64,000 bases of DNA. Source: Bacillota bacterium. GTDB taxonomy: Bacteria > Bacillota_E > Sulfobacillia > Sulfobacillales > JAIMBI01. The stretch lies in contig JAKARZ010000006.1 in assembly GCA_021828405.1 (NCBI GenBank), positions 1-64,000 on the forward strand, in the 5' to 3' direction. Position 1 is the first letter of the stretch; each line of letters starts with the position of its first letter. Below the pieces are notes generated by a model. The model saw only the letters and a program-made list of their open reading frames with translations. It was not told the origin of the DNA and did no database searches. Positions 22,156 through 30,624 of this stretch are shown one piece after another. Both the position numbers and the translations under genes were made by a program.

Positions 22156-22977
22156 ATGTCGATGCATCCAGCGGAGGAATGGACGGCCAAGGCTCAATTG
22201 AAGCGCGTCACGACCGAGGTGCGGGGGGGGCCCATGACGCACCTGGAGGTGGGCACGGGGTACCCGCTCGTACTCCTGCATGGGGGCGGTGGCACCGGCA
22301 AAGCTTTCTGGTACCAACTAGAAGGCCTGTCCAGCCACTTTCGCGTGCTGGCGCCGGACCTGCCGGGCCATGGAGGATCCCAGTGGATCGAAGGCGTCAC
22401 GACGGTCGATGACATGGGACCCGTCCTCTTGGAGTGGATGTCGGCGCTGGGCCTGGAGCGGGCAGTGGTGGGAGGCAATTCCATGGGGGGGCGGGTCGCG
22501 ACGGCGGCCACCCTCCGCCGTCCGGATCGCGTGTCCCACCTAGTGCTCATCGACGCGGTGGCGGTCCTGATCGAAGGACTGCCCCCGAAGAACCCGCTCG
22601 ACATTCCGCCGGATCGCTACCTAAAAGAGCTGGTGCATGACCCGGACCACTATCGGCGCACGACCCCCTATCGCACCCTAGAAGATGCGGAGGCGCTCCA
22701 CCGGGGGCGCGAGTCGTTTCGGCGGTACATGAGTGCGTCGCCGCTTGGGCCCGACCGAACCGAGGCGCTGCCGCGGCTCACCATGCCCCTGCTGCTCATT
22801 TGGGGCCGCCACGATCACATTGTTCCGGTCGAATACGGCCGCGTCCTGGCGACGCGCGTCCCGACCGCCGAGCTGACGGTCATCGAAAATGCGGGCCACC
22901 TGCCTCACATCGAAACGCCCGGCATCGTGAACCACCTGCTGCTGGACTTCCTGGAGCGCCACCCCATTCCCGCGTGA
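22156..22977 (+). CDS. Alpha/beta-fold hydrolase
   Basis: 273 residues. LVLLHGGGGTGKAFW gives the oxyanion-hole HG motif, VVGGNSMGGR the nucleophile elbow Ser, LLIWGRHDHIVP the acid Asp region and NAGHLPHIE the catalytic His, so a complete Ser-Asp-His triad is present. The layout resembles C-C bond hydrolases of the MhpC/BphD group, but the substrate cannot be named. The ATG at 22156 is chosen for its GGGAGGT ribosome site. It is convergent with the LysR gene, 7 bases apart. Confidence 0.85.
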   Translation: MSMHPAEEWTAKAQLKRVTTEVRGGPMTHLEVGTGYPLVLLHGGGGTGKAFWYQLEGLSSHFRVLAPDLPGHGGSQWIEGVTTVDDMGPVLLEWMSALGLERAVVGGNSMGGRVATAATLRRPDRVSHLVLIDAVAVLIEGLPPKNPLDIPPDRYLKELVHDPDHYRRTTPYRTLEDAEALHRGRESFRRYMSASPLGPDRTEALPRLTMPLLLIWGRHDHIVPVEYGRVLATRVPTAELTVIENAGHLPHIETPGIVNHLLLDFLERHPIPA

Positions 22978-22984
22978 GCGATGG

Positions 22985-23878
22985 TCACCCCTGACGCTGC
23001 ACTAAGCTTCGCAGAAGGGCCGGCCACGCGGCCGCCCACGGCGGCAGCGTGTCGCCGGCCCGAGTCACCAGCGCCAGCGGCCGCCGGGGCCACACGAGCC
23101 CCGAGACGGCTACCGGCGCGACCTCGGCCCCGCCGCGCCGGTGCACCAGGGAAAATGGCAGCACCGCCGGGCCCACCCCCGCCTCGACCAGCGCGAGCGC
23201 GGCCTCCAGGTGGTCCACCCTCACGGCGGTGGGCCAGTGGATCCCCAGATTGTGCTGCGCCTCCGCGACGAACTGCCCGAAGCCGGTGTCGCGGGACACG
23301 TCGACAAAGGGCACCCGGTCCAGGTCCTCGGGCAGCGGGGGCTCGCGCACCCAGGGGTGGGCCGCCGGCGCCACCAGCACCACGGGATCGGCGCCCACCA
23401 CAAAAGTGCGCACCCCAGGTCGCCCCTCGGTGGCACGCACCAAGCCCACGCGCACCCGGCCATCTTCCACCCAGCGCATGACTTCCCCCGACCGGCCGGT
23501 GGCGACCTCCACCATCCGATCCGCGTGGACGTGGGCGAGCGAAGCCAGGAGCGGCGGAAGCCAGGTGGTGGCCATCAGCCAGGCTGAGCCCACACGGATC
23601 ATGGGGTGCTCGCCGACCACGGACGCGGCCGCCGCCTCCGCCGCGTCCAGGGCGCGTCGAGCCTCGGCCACAAAGCGCGCTCCCTGGTCCGTCAGCTGCA
23701 TGCCGAACGGCGTGCGATGGAAGAGGGGTACCCCCATGCGCCCCTCGAGCTGCGCCAGCCGATGACTCGCGGCCGACACGGACAGGCCCACATGCCGGGC
23801 CGCCGCACCCAGGTGCCGGCTATCGGCCAGTGCCGCCGCAAGCGCCAGGTCTTTCAAGTCCAGGTCAGGAAGCTTCAT
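22985..23878 (-). CDS. LysR-family transcriptional regulator
   Basis: 297 residues. The N-terminal winged helix-turn-helix is clear: HLGAAARHVGLSVSAASHRLAQLEGRMGVPLFHR, followed by QLTDQGARFV. The remainder is the periplasmic-binding-like effector domain, whose ligand is unknown. It is divergent from the methyltransferase, and a T-N11-A palindrome lies between their starts, so it probably represses itself and controls the methyltransferase. Confidence 0.92.
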   Translation of the reverse strand: MKLPDLDLKDLALAAALADSRHLGAAARHVGLSVSAASHRLAQLEGRMGVPLFHRTPFGMQLTDQGARFVAEARRALDAAEAAAASVVGEHPMIRVGSAWLMATTWLPPLLASLAHVHADRMVEVATGRSGEVMRWVEDGRVRVGLVRATEGRPGVRTFVVGADPVVLVAPAAHPWVREPPLPEDLDRVPFVDVSRDTGFGQFVAEAQHNLGIHWPTAVRVDHLEAALALVEAGVGPAVLPFSLVHRRGGAEVAPVAVSGLVWPRRPLALVTRAGDTLPPWAAAWPALLRSLVQRQG

Positions 23879-23900
23879 CTTGCCCTCCCGTGATCACCGT

Positions 23901-23917
23901 GTTGCAATCTATGCAAC
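23901..23917. promoter_or_regulatory. Palindromic LysR-type operator
   Basis: GTTGCA (23901-23906), 5-base spacer ATCTA, TGCAAC (23912-23917). The inner TTGCA-N5-TGCAA is an ideal T-N11-A LysR box. It lies 22 bases upstream of the lysR start and 88 bases upstream of the methyltransferase start. Confidence 0.8.
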
Positions 23918-24005
23918 CACACTTGCACGCTTAGGGCTACCGGCAGGCGTTCGTGACGTAGAGTGGAGTGGAACAGGCCCAGCAGGCGAAACGGAGGAGG
24001 CTAAC

Positions 24006-24752
24006 ATGAGCACGAACGAGGCGCAGCGGTATTTCGGGCAGCATGCGCGCGCATACGCCCACAGTGAGCGCCATGCCCGCGGGGCGGATTTGGCGCTCCT
24101 TCTGGACGGCCTCGGTCTGAAGCCGGGCCAGCGAGCCCTGGACCTCGCGACCGGGCCGGGCCACGTCGCGTTCCGGCTGGCCGAGCAGGGACTCGACGTC
24201 ACGGCGGCGGACCTCACGCCGGAAATGCTGGCGGTGGCCCGGACGGCCGAGCCGGAGCGCCAGCTGCCGCATCCCATCGCCTGGCTGGAGGCGGACGCCA
24301 GCCAGCTTCCGTGCGAAAGCGGCCAGTTCGACGTCGTGGTGTGCCGCCGGGCCGCGCACCACTTCCCGAACCTCCCGCAGGTGCTGAGCGAATGCCGGCG
24401 CGTCCTGAAGTCAGGGGGGCGCCTCGGCGTCTCCGACATGACGGCACCGATCGCCGCCATCGACGAACTCAACGACCTGGAGCGTCTACGAGACCACTCC
24501 CACGTCGCCGCCAAGACGGCGGACCAGTGGCTGGGCCACCTGCTGTCGGCGGGTTTTCGGCTAGAGCGGCTGGAGCTGACCGTTGAGCCGATGACGCGCG
24601 AAGAGTGGCTGGCGCCCGTGACCCCCGACTCGCCCGAGGGACAGGCCGCCTTCGCGCGCATGGACAGGTGGCCGCCGGCCGTTCGCCGCGCCCTCTTCCC
24701 CCAAGCTACGTTTCTGAAGTACCGGGTTCTGCTGGTGGCGGCCACAAGCTAG
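24006..24752 (+). CDS. Class I SAM-dependent methyltransferase (UbiE-like)
   Basis: 248 residues. Motif I is LDLATGPGHVAFRLAEQG, motif II DVTAADLTPEMLAVA, and motif post-II FDVVVCRRAAHHFPNLPQVLSECRRVLKSGGRLGVSDM is characteristic of UbiE/arsenite-methyltransferase-like small-molecule enzymes. The ATG at 24006 follows GGAGGAGG. The substrate is unknown; the LysR regulator next door suggests it responds to a small molecule. Confidence 0.88.
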   Translation: MSTNEAQRYFGQHARAYAHSERHARGADLALLLDGLGLKPGQRALDLATGPGHVAFRLAEQGLDVTAADLTPEMLAVARTAEPERQLPHPIAWLEADASQLPCESGQFDVVVCRRAAHHFPNLPQVLSECRRVLKSGGRLGVSDMTAPIAAIDELNDLERLRDHSHVAAKTADQWLGHLLSAGFRLERLELTVEPMTREEWLAPVTPDSPEGQAAFARMDRWPPAVRRALFPQATFLKYRVLLVAATS

Positions 24753-24861
24753 GGCTGGGCGCCGCCGGGTCCGGTTGCGCGCGGCAAGAAGGTGCGGCGA
24801 TGGCCGGGCGCTCGCCCATAGATTTTCCATAGGGCAGGGCTAGCGCCGTTGCCACCCACGG

Positions 24862-24903
24862 GCGCCTCGGGGGCCCGCGCGGCGAAACCGCCGCGCGAGG
24901 CGC
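24862..24903 (+). terminator. Strong G+C hairpin, possible transcription end
   Basis: Inner stem CGCGCGGCG (24876-24884) pairs with CGCCGCGCG (24889-24897) around the loop AAAC; GCGCCTC (24862-24868) can pair with GAGGCGC (24897-24903) outside it. There is no following T run, so termination is only a possibility. Confidence 0.4.
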
Positions 24904-24941
24904 GGCTATGCTAGAGCCCGGCGCGCTGAGTCCAAATCCGA

Positions 24942-24969
24942 TTGACATCGCCTTCTGTCGTGCTAGACT
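24942..24969 (+). promoter_or_regulatory. sigma-A promoter of the first complex I-like operon
   Basis: -35 TTGACA (24942-24947), 16-base spacer, -10 TAGACT (24964-24969). The perfect -35 makes this the best candidate for driving the six genes that follow. Confidence 0.75.
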
Positions 24970-25116
24970 TTGCGAAGACCCTGATAGGTGTGCCGAGCGG
25001 CGATGGAATCCGCCGCGGACGATTGTCCAAAATTACCGCGCTGCGGTTAATGACTCCTGGCAGTGTTGAGCTGCTGGGGTCATTTCGTTTTGCGGATAAA
25101 TTGGGACGGGAGGCGG

Positions 25117-26073
25117 ATGCCAATGATCCAGGGCCTCGCGCTCAACGCGGTCCAGGTCGCATTTGTCATGGTGACCGCCCCCCTGTTTCGGGGCGTGCTC
25201 AACCGATTCGAGGAGCGCTTGCAGGGGCGGCTGGGCCCAAGCATCTGGCAGCCGTACCGTGACCTCCGCAAGCTCTTTGCGAAGGACGAGGTTGTGCCGG
25301 AGGACTCCACCTGGATCTTTCGCTTCGCGCCGTTCATCTATTTCGTGGCGCCGCTGTTGGTGACCATGCTGATTCCGGCCCTCACCGATTTCCCGCTGTT
25401 CTGGGCTTTCATGGGCGACATGGTGGCGGCCGGGTTCATCCTGGGGCTGGGAGGGTTCTTCTTGACGCTGGCCGCCATCGACGGCGGCAACCCGTACGGT
25501 CCCATGGGGACCAGCCGCACCCGGATGGTCAGCTCCCTGGTGGAGCCCATCTTCATGATCGTGTTCTTCTCAGTGTCCTTTGCGGCCAATTCCACCATCC
25601 CGTATGTGGTGCAGGCCCACTGGATGGCGTCGACAGTTGCGCTGGTCTCCCCCACGCACCTGCTGATTATGGCTGCCTTCGTGATGATCATCCTGGCGGA
25701 AACCGGACGCATCCCGGTGGACAACCCGTCCGGCCATTTTGAGCTGGCTATGATCGATGAATCGAAGACGCTCGAGTTTTCCGGGCGGTCGGCGGCACTG
25801 GTCAAGTGGGGCGGCCACATCAAGCTGATGGTGCTGAGCCTCGTCCTCCTGAACGTCCTGGTCACTCCCTGGGGCCTGGCCCCCTCGCCGGCCGCTGGCG
25901 CCGTGGCCCTGGCCGTTCTGGCGGTTTCGCTGAAGCTGGTGGCGTTCCTCGCGGTGGTGGCGGCCATCGAAACGTCGCTCGCCAAGCTGCGGCTGTTTCG
26001 CATTGAGAATTTCCTGGGCCTGGCCTTTGTGGTGGCGGTACTGGCCATGATGGTGCAGCCGTTTCACCTTTAG
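25117..26073 (+). CDS. Ehr operon 1: NuoH/HyfC-like membrane subunit
   Basis: 318 residues, about eight membrane helices. This subunit anchors the soluble arm of complex I and group-4 hydrogenases and carries part of the quinone/ion channel. Family signs are PYRDLRKLFAKDEVVPEDSTW after the first helix, GNPYGPMGTSRTRMVSSLVEP, the acidic loop RIPVDNPSGHFELAMIDESKTLEFSG, and the final LAKLRLFRIENFLG. The ATG at 25117 has GGGAGG 4 bases upstream; a second ATG at 25123 is nearly as good. First gene of the operon. Confidence 0.92.
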   Translation: MPMIQGLALNAVQVAFVMVTAPLFRGVLNRFEERLQGRLGPSIWQPYRDLRKLFAKDEVVPEDSTWIFRFAPFIYFVAPLLVTMLIPALTDFPLFWAFMGDMVAAGFILGLGGFFLTLAAIDGGNPYGPMGTSRTRMVSSLVEPIFMIVFFSVSFAANSTIPYVVQAHWMASTVALVSPTHLLIMAAFVMIILAETGRIPVDNPSGHFELAMIDESKTLEFSGRSAALVKWGGHIKLMVLSLVLLNVLVTPWGLAPSPAAGAVALAVLAVSLKLVAFLAVVAAIETSLAKLRLFRIENFLGLAFVVAVLAMMVQPFHL

Positions 26074-26176
26074 CGCCTGTAGCGCTTTGGCGTCCTTGCA
26101 TCCAGATCCCCTGTCCCGTGGTCTCCGGAAGATTTGAGGTCGACGATGGGGTCATCGACGGCTGGGAGGCAACAGC

Positions 26177-26842
26177 GTGGCGGCACTGGCGAGTCTGAAC
26201 ACGGTCGTGGGGGCCCTATTCATCCTGTGGACGTTCTTGCTCATGGTTTCCCAGCAGATTCAGTCGGTCCTGCGCGCCTTCGTGGGACAGTCGCTCCTCC
26301 TCGTGCTGTCAACGCTGCTGCTCGCGATCCTGCATCACTCGGCCCAGCTGGCGGTGGTCGCCCTCATCACGGTCGCGGCCAAAGTCATCGTGATCCCGGG
26401 CGTTCTCACGCGCACGCTGGGCCAGGCGTTGCGCGCTCGCCGAGAAATTGAGTCCGCCGTGAACGTGCCGGTTTCCCTGCTGCTCATGCTGGGCCTGACG
26501 GTGCTGGCGTTCTTTCTGGCGGCACCGCTGCTCGGGCCCGCCACGGCGCGGGCCGCGGTCAACTTGCCGCTCGGACTGGCCGCTCTGCTGATCGGCGTCT
26601 ACACGCTCGCCATTCGCCGCGAGGCGGTGGCGCAGGTGCTGAGCATCATGGCCATCGACAATGGCGTCTTCTATGCCGGCGTGGCGATCACCTCGTCATC
26701 CGCCATCGTCGAAGCCGCTGCCGGGCTGGAAGGGGTCATGGTGGTCCTGGTGGTGGCGATCCTGACGCGAACCATCGCACAGCACCTCGGCAGCACAGAA
26801 GTCAGCAGCCTGCAGGAACTGCGAGAAGGGGTGCCGCGTTGA
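26177..26842 (+). CDS. Ehr operon 1: HyfE-like membrane subunit
   Basis: 221 residues, about six membrane helices, resembling hydrogenase-4 component E, which has a NuoK-like core. The conserved AAKVIVIPGVLTRTL and the late MAIDNGVFYAGVA segments fit HyfE. The GTG at 26177 has GGGAGG 7 bases upstream. Its stop overlaps the ATG of the next gene by one base (TGATG), indicating translational coupling. Confidence 0.88.
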   Translation: MAALASLNTVVGALFILWTFLLMVSQQIQSVLRAFVGQSLLLVLSTLLLAILHHSAQLAVVALITVAAKVIVIPGVLTRTLGQALRARREIESAVNVPVSLLLMLGLTVLAFFLAAPLLGPATARAAVNLPLGLAALLIGVYTLAIRREAVAQVLSIMAIDNGVFYAGVAITSSSAIVEAAAGLEGVMVVLVVAILTRTIAQHLGSTEVSSLQELREGVPR

Positions 26843-28293
26843 TGATCTCTCATCTGCGCTCCATGATGCTCTGGATTATTCCAGCCGCCCCGCTGGCGGC
26901 CGCCGGGCTAGGTCTGGCGGTGAAGAACGTCTCGGTGGCGAAGCTCGCCACGCTGGGGGCCGCCCTGATCGCGTTTGCCGCATCCCTGGCGGTCGCGAGC
27001 GACGTGGCGCGGCACGTCGGCGGGGTGCTGCTGCCCGGATGGGTCGGTGTCAACGCCCTGGCGGCCCTGATCCTGGTGCTGCAAAGTTTCGTGGGCCTCA
27101 CGGCGGCGGCCTACTCGTGGGGATACATCCCCCACATCGCAGCGGGCGACCCGGCGCGTCAGCGGCGCTATTATGTGAACCTCAATCTCTTTCAGGCGTC
27201 GCTGTTTGTCGTGCCGCTGCTGCTGCAGCCCGTGCTCACCTGGGTGGCCGTCGAGCTCACGACCGTCCTCTCCATCTTCTTGGTGAGCTTCGACAACACG
27301 CGCGAGGCCCTGGAAGCCGCCTGGAAGTACGCGGTCATCACCATTATGGGCGCCACGGTGGCGGCGTTCGGCATTTTTCTGCTGCTGTGGGGATTGACGC
27401 GCAACCACGTGACGGTCCAGACCTGGAGCGCGCTGATTCGGACCGCCCCCCATATGCCGGCCGGGGTCGTGGAGTTGGCGTTCGTCCTGATCTTGATTGG
27501 CTTCGGCGCCAAGGTGGGGCTGGTGCCGATGCACACGTGGCTACCGGATGCCCACTCCCAAGCGCCCACCCCGGTGTGTGCGCTCTTGTCGGGCGTCGAG
27601 GTGAGCACCGTGCTGTACGTCATCCTGCGGCTTTGGCCGGTATTCACGGCGGTCCACGGATTTTCTCCGGAGTCGTGGGCGCTGGTCGTGGGACTGGTCT
27701 CTGTAGGAACCGCAGCATTTCTGCTGCTCCAGGTGCATGATTACAAACGCCTCTTTGCCTTTTCCACCGTGGAGCACATGGGCATCTTGCTGTTGTGCCT
27801 GGGCCTCGGGCCGCTGGGCGCGCTAGCCTGCGTCTACCAGCTGACGACCCACGGCTTGACCAAGTCGCTCGCTTTCTATGGCAGCGGCAGCGTGCTTCTG
27901 GCGACAGGCACCCGCACCATTGGTGAGATCCGCGGCCTGTTGCGCAGCGCGCCCGTGGCCGCCGGCGCCCTGTTCGTGGGCGCCTTGGCCATCGCGGGCG
28001 CGCCGCCGTTTGCCGTGTTTCTGAGCGAGCTGACTGTCTTTCGCGCCGCCGCCACCGCCCAGGACTACATCGTACTGGCTCTGCTGCTCGGCTTCCTGGC
28101 CATTGCGTTTCTCGGGATTCTGCGCCGAACCGGGGGTATGATGTTTGGCCAGTCCACACACCGGCCGTCACGCCTGCCTCGGTCGATGGGGGCCGCCATG
28201 ATCGTGGGGATCATCCCCGTGGCCGTGCTGGGCGTCTACCTCCCGCTTCCGCTGTACCACCTGCTTGGCATGGCGGCCGCCACGCTGCGGTGA
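26842..28293 (+). CDS. Ehr operon 1: HyfF-like proton antiporter subunit
   Basis: 483 residues, Proton_antipo_M family (NuoL/M/N-like), about 14 helices. Residues typical of the ion path are present: VAVELTT (Glu in the fifth helix region), GFGAKVGLVPMHTWLPDAHSQAPTPV (Lys), KRLFAFSTVEHMG and LTTHGLTKSLAFY (His/Lys). It probably moves H+ or Na+ when the complex turns over. Second of two antiporter-like subunits in the operon counted with the HyfB-like gene. Confidence 0.92.
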   Translation: MISHLRSMMLWIIPAAPLAAAGLGLAVKNVSVAKLATLGAALIAFAASLAVASDVARHVGGVLLPGWVGVNALAALILVLQSFVGLTAAAYSWGYIPHIAAGDPARQRRYYVNLNLFQASLFVVPLLLQPVLTWVAVELTTVLSIFLVSFDNTREALEAAWKYAVITIMGATVAAFGIFLLLWGLTRNHVTVQTWSALIRTAPHMPAGVVELAFVLILIGFGAKVGLVPMHTWLPDAHSQAPTPVCALLSGVEVSTVLYVILRLWPVFTAVHGFSPESWALVVGLVSVGTAAFLLLQVHDYKRLFAFSTVEHMGILLLCLGLGPLGALACVYQLTTHGLTKSLAFYGSGSVLLATGTRTIGEIRGLLRSAPVAAGALFVGALAIAGAPPFAVFLSELTVFRAAATAQDYIVLALLLGFLAIAFLGILRRTGGMMFGQSTHRPSRLPRSMGAAMIVGIIPVAVLGVYLPLPLYHLLGMAAATLR

Positions 28294-28357
28294 CGAGGGC
28301 TATCCAACCAAACCCGGCGCACCCGATCCACACGGGCATCTCATAAGGAGGAAGACG

Positions 28358-29887
28358 ATGACCACGGCCGATGCTCTGCGGAGCGCCTGCAGCAGCCGCC
28401 TGCAAATCGTGACCACATCCGCCGCGGAGCTGCCGGACACCGTGCGGCGGCTCCTGGAAGGGCACCGCCCCCGCTTCATCGGGCTGGTGGTGGAACACAC
28501 GGCGTCGTCCCCGCCGCACCACCTCCAGTACGTGTGGATGGGCCCTGATTCGCAGTGGCTGGTGGTGGACGTGTCGGTAGACGGCACGGTTGTGCCCAGC
28601 ATCACGCCCACGGAGTTTGCCGCAGACTGGGCCGAGCGGGAGGCCGAGGACTTGTTTGGGGTCACCTTTGTCGGGCACCCTCAGTTGGGCGACTTCATTC
28701 TGCACGACGAAGATTGGGCAGAGAACCTTGCCCCGATGAGAATCCGGGACGAACTCCCACCGCTGGGCGGCGGGCGCGATTCGTACGAGCCGCCGCGCAT
28801 CGTCGAAGCGCCGGGCCGGTTCGTGATGCCGGTCGGCCCTGTGTTTGCCGGTGCGCAGGAATCCGTGCGGTTCTTGCTGGAGACCGTAGGCGAGGAAATC
28901 ATGCACGCGCATGTGCGCCTGTTTTACAAGTACCGGGGGCTCGAGAAACTCATGGAGAGGCAAGCGCCGGACCGGGCTCTGCTCGTGGCCGAGCGCGTCA
29001 ACGGCACGCAGGCCTTTGCACATGGCCTCGCCTGCGCCCAAGCCGTCGAGGCCTTGGCGGACGCGGTCGTCCCGCCCCGCGCGCGCACCGTCCGGACCGT
29101 GATTGCCGAATGGGAGCGCGTTAGGAGTCATGTGGGCACGCTGGCGGGCATCGTGGAGTCCACCGGACTCTCCGTGCCCGCCAATGTCTTGGCCGCCATC
29201 GAGGAGCGCCTGCTGCAACTGTCCGCGAGGTACCTGGGTCATCGCTATCTGTTTGGCCTGGCGGCCCTGGGCGGGCTCGCGGGGGACCCCGGCGACGAGG
29301 CGCTCCACGCTTTGGCTCGTGCCGGCGCCGAGGCCGGGGCAGCGGTCCGAGACGTGTGCCACCGGCTGACGTTTGACAACAGCTTTTTGGACCGCCTGGA
29401 AGCCGTGGGCATCCTGCCTCCCGCCCGGGCCGCGACCCTGGGCCTAGTGGGGCCGGTGGGCCGGGCGTCCGGGGTCCCCGCGGACGTCAGAGGCTGGCAC
29501 CCGTATGCCGCCTACGGCGACCATCCCGCCGCGGCGGCTGTGGAGTCGGAAGGTGACGGCTACGCGCGGTTCCGCGTATTTCACCGTGAAGTCGCCGCGT
29601 CGTTGGATGTGGTCCAGCGGTGCGCGGACTCGCTCCCGGCCGGTCCCATCCGGGCTCCCGTCCCCGTTGCGCCTGGCGTGGGCTTGGCCGCGGTCGAGGC
29701 GCCATCGGGCGCGCTCGCCTACTGGGTGCGGGTCGGAGATGACGGCACGGTTAGCCGCTGCCACATCATGACGCCAGCGTTCTTGAACTGGCACGGGCTC
29801 GCGGACGCGGTGCGGGACTTCGCCTTTCAGGATTTCCCCATTATCACCAGCACCTTGAGCTTGTCGGTGGCAGACGCCGATCGGTAG
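28358..29887 (+). CDS. Ehr operon 1: NuoCD/HyfG-like large subunit without Ni ligands
   Basis: 509 residues. Residues 1-135 are NuoC-like, with EREAEDLFGVTF at about 93-104. The rest is NuoD/hydrogenase large-subunit-like. Where [NiFe] hydrogenases have RxCGxC, this protein has RVNGTQAFAH (213-222), and near the C-terminus, where DPCxxC is expected, it has DFPIITSTLS (492 onward). All four nickel ligands are therefore absent, so it is not a hydrogenase; this is the hallmark of Ehr complexes and of complex I NuoD. Start has AAGGAGG 7 bases upstream. Confidence 0.9.
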   Translation: MTTADALRSACSSRLQIVTTSAAELPDTVRRLLEGHRPRFIGLVVEHTASSPPHHLQYVWMGPDSQWLVVDVSVDGTVVPSITPTEFAADWAEREAEDLFGVTFVGHPQLGDFILHDEDWAENLAPMRIRDELPPLGGGRDSYEPPRIVEAPGRFVMPVGPVFAGAQESVRFLLETVGEEIMHAHVRLFYKYRGLEKLMERQAPDRALLVAERVNGTQAFAHGLACAQAVEALADAVVPPRARTVRTVIAEWERVRSHVGTLAGIVESTGLSVPANVLAAIEERLLQLSARYLGHRYLFGLAALGGLAGDPGDEALHALARAGAEAGAAVRDVCHRLTFDNSFLDRLEAVGILPPARAATLGLVGPVGRASGVPADVRGWHPYAAYGDHPAAAAVESEGDGYARFRVFHREVAASLDVVQRCADSLPAGPIRAPVPVAPGVGLAAVEAPSGALAYWVRVGDDGTVSRCHIMTPAFLNWHGLADAVRDFAFQDFPIITSTLSLSVADADR

Positions 29888-29910
29888 GCCGCACGAAGGG
29901 AGGAATCGCG

Positions 29911-30624
29911 ATGCCGTGGTTCTGGGAAGGATTCAAAGGCGGTGTCCGCACGCTGCGGCCGGAGGCGGCGCGGCTGCCCGCCGGCGTCACGCCGGGTCGG
30001 CCGGCCGCGGCCGAGGTGACCGCCGACACCGTTTTCGACCCCGCCTCCTGCCCGGTCGGGGCCCTGGAGCGGGCCGATGAGGCCATTACCGTGGATTTCG
30101 ATCACTGCATCCACTGCATGCGGTGCCATTCTCCCTCCTCCCCGGTTCCGTGGCAGACCGACTACCGGTGGGCCCGAGCCTCCGCGCCGCCGCTGCCTCG
30201 GCGTTTTCAGCGGTCCATTCACGTGCGCATCGTGGACACGGGCGACTGCGGTGCCTGCCTGAACGAGCTCCGAGCACTGCTGGGCCCCGTCTACAGCCTC
30301 CACCGCTACGGCGTTTACGTGTCCCCGACGCCTCGCGATGCCGACGTCCTGTTGGTCGTGGGCCCGGTCACCGTGGGGATGCGTGTGGCGCTGGAGGAGA
30401 CTTACGCGGCCATGCCCGACCCCAAGCGGGTGGTGGCCGTCGGCGTGTGCGCGGTGAACGGCGGGCTGTTCGCCGACAGCTTCCCGGTGGTTGGCGGCGC
30501 GGGCCGCGTGGTGCCCGTTGACGTGACGGTCCCGGGCTGTCCACCACCGCCCCTGGCCATCCTTCACGCCCTGGAGCTGGTCACGGGCCTGAGCCGAGAA
30601 ACCCGGAAGGTGGCCGACTCATGA
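29911..30624 (+). CDS. Ehr operon 1: NuoB/HyfI-like small subunit with N-terminal Cys module
   Basis: 237 residues. The core small-subunit ligands for the proximal [4Fe-4S] cluster are intact: GDCGACLNE (C113, C116), GVCAVNGG (C180) and VPGCPPPP (C210). Ahead of it, residues 40-80 hold a ferredoxin-like piece with C47-Pro and CIHCMRC (C66, C69, C72), reminiscent of part of HyfH/HycF. These four could bind one extra cluster, but the usual fourth Cys after CxxCxxC is missing. The stop overlaps the next gene's ATG (ATGA). Confidence 0.9.
   Translation: MPWFWEGFKGGVRTLRPEAARLPAGVTPGRPAAAEVTADTVFDPASCPVGALERADEAITVDFDHCIHCMRCHSPSSPVPWQTDYRWARASAPPLPRRFQRSIHVRIVDTGDCGACLNELRALLGPVYSLHRYGVYVSPTPRDADVLLVVGPVTVGMRVALEETYAAMPDPKRVVAVGVCAVNGGLFADSFPVVGGAGRVVPVDVTVPGCPPPPLAILHALELVTGLSRETRKVADS

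Larger units (their letters stand above)
24753..25116. other. Intergenic region before the first complex I-like operon
   Basis: 364 bases without a gene. It holds a G+C-rich hairpin at 24862-24903 and the operon promoter at 24942-24969, leaving a leader of about 140 bases before the first gene. No known riboswitch was recognised in the leader. Confidence 0.5.
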
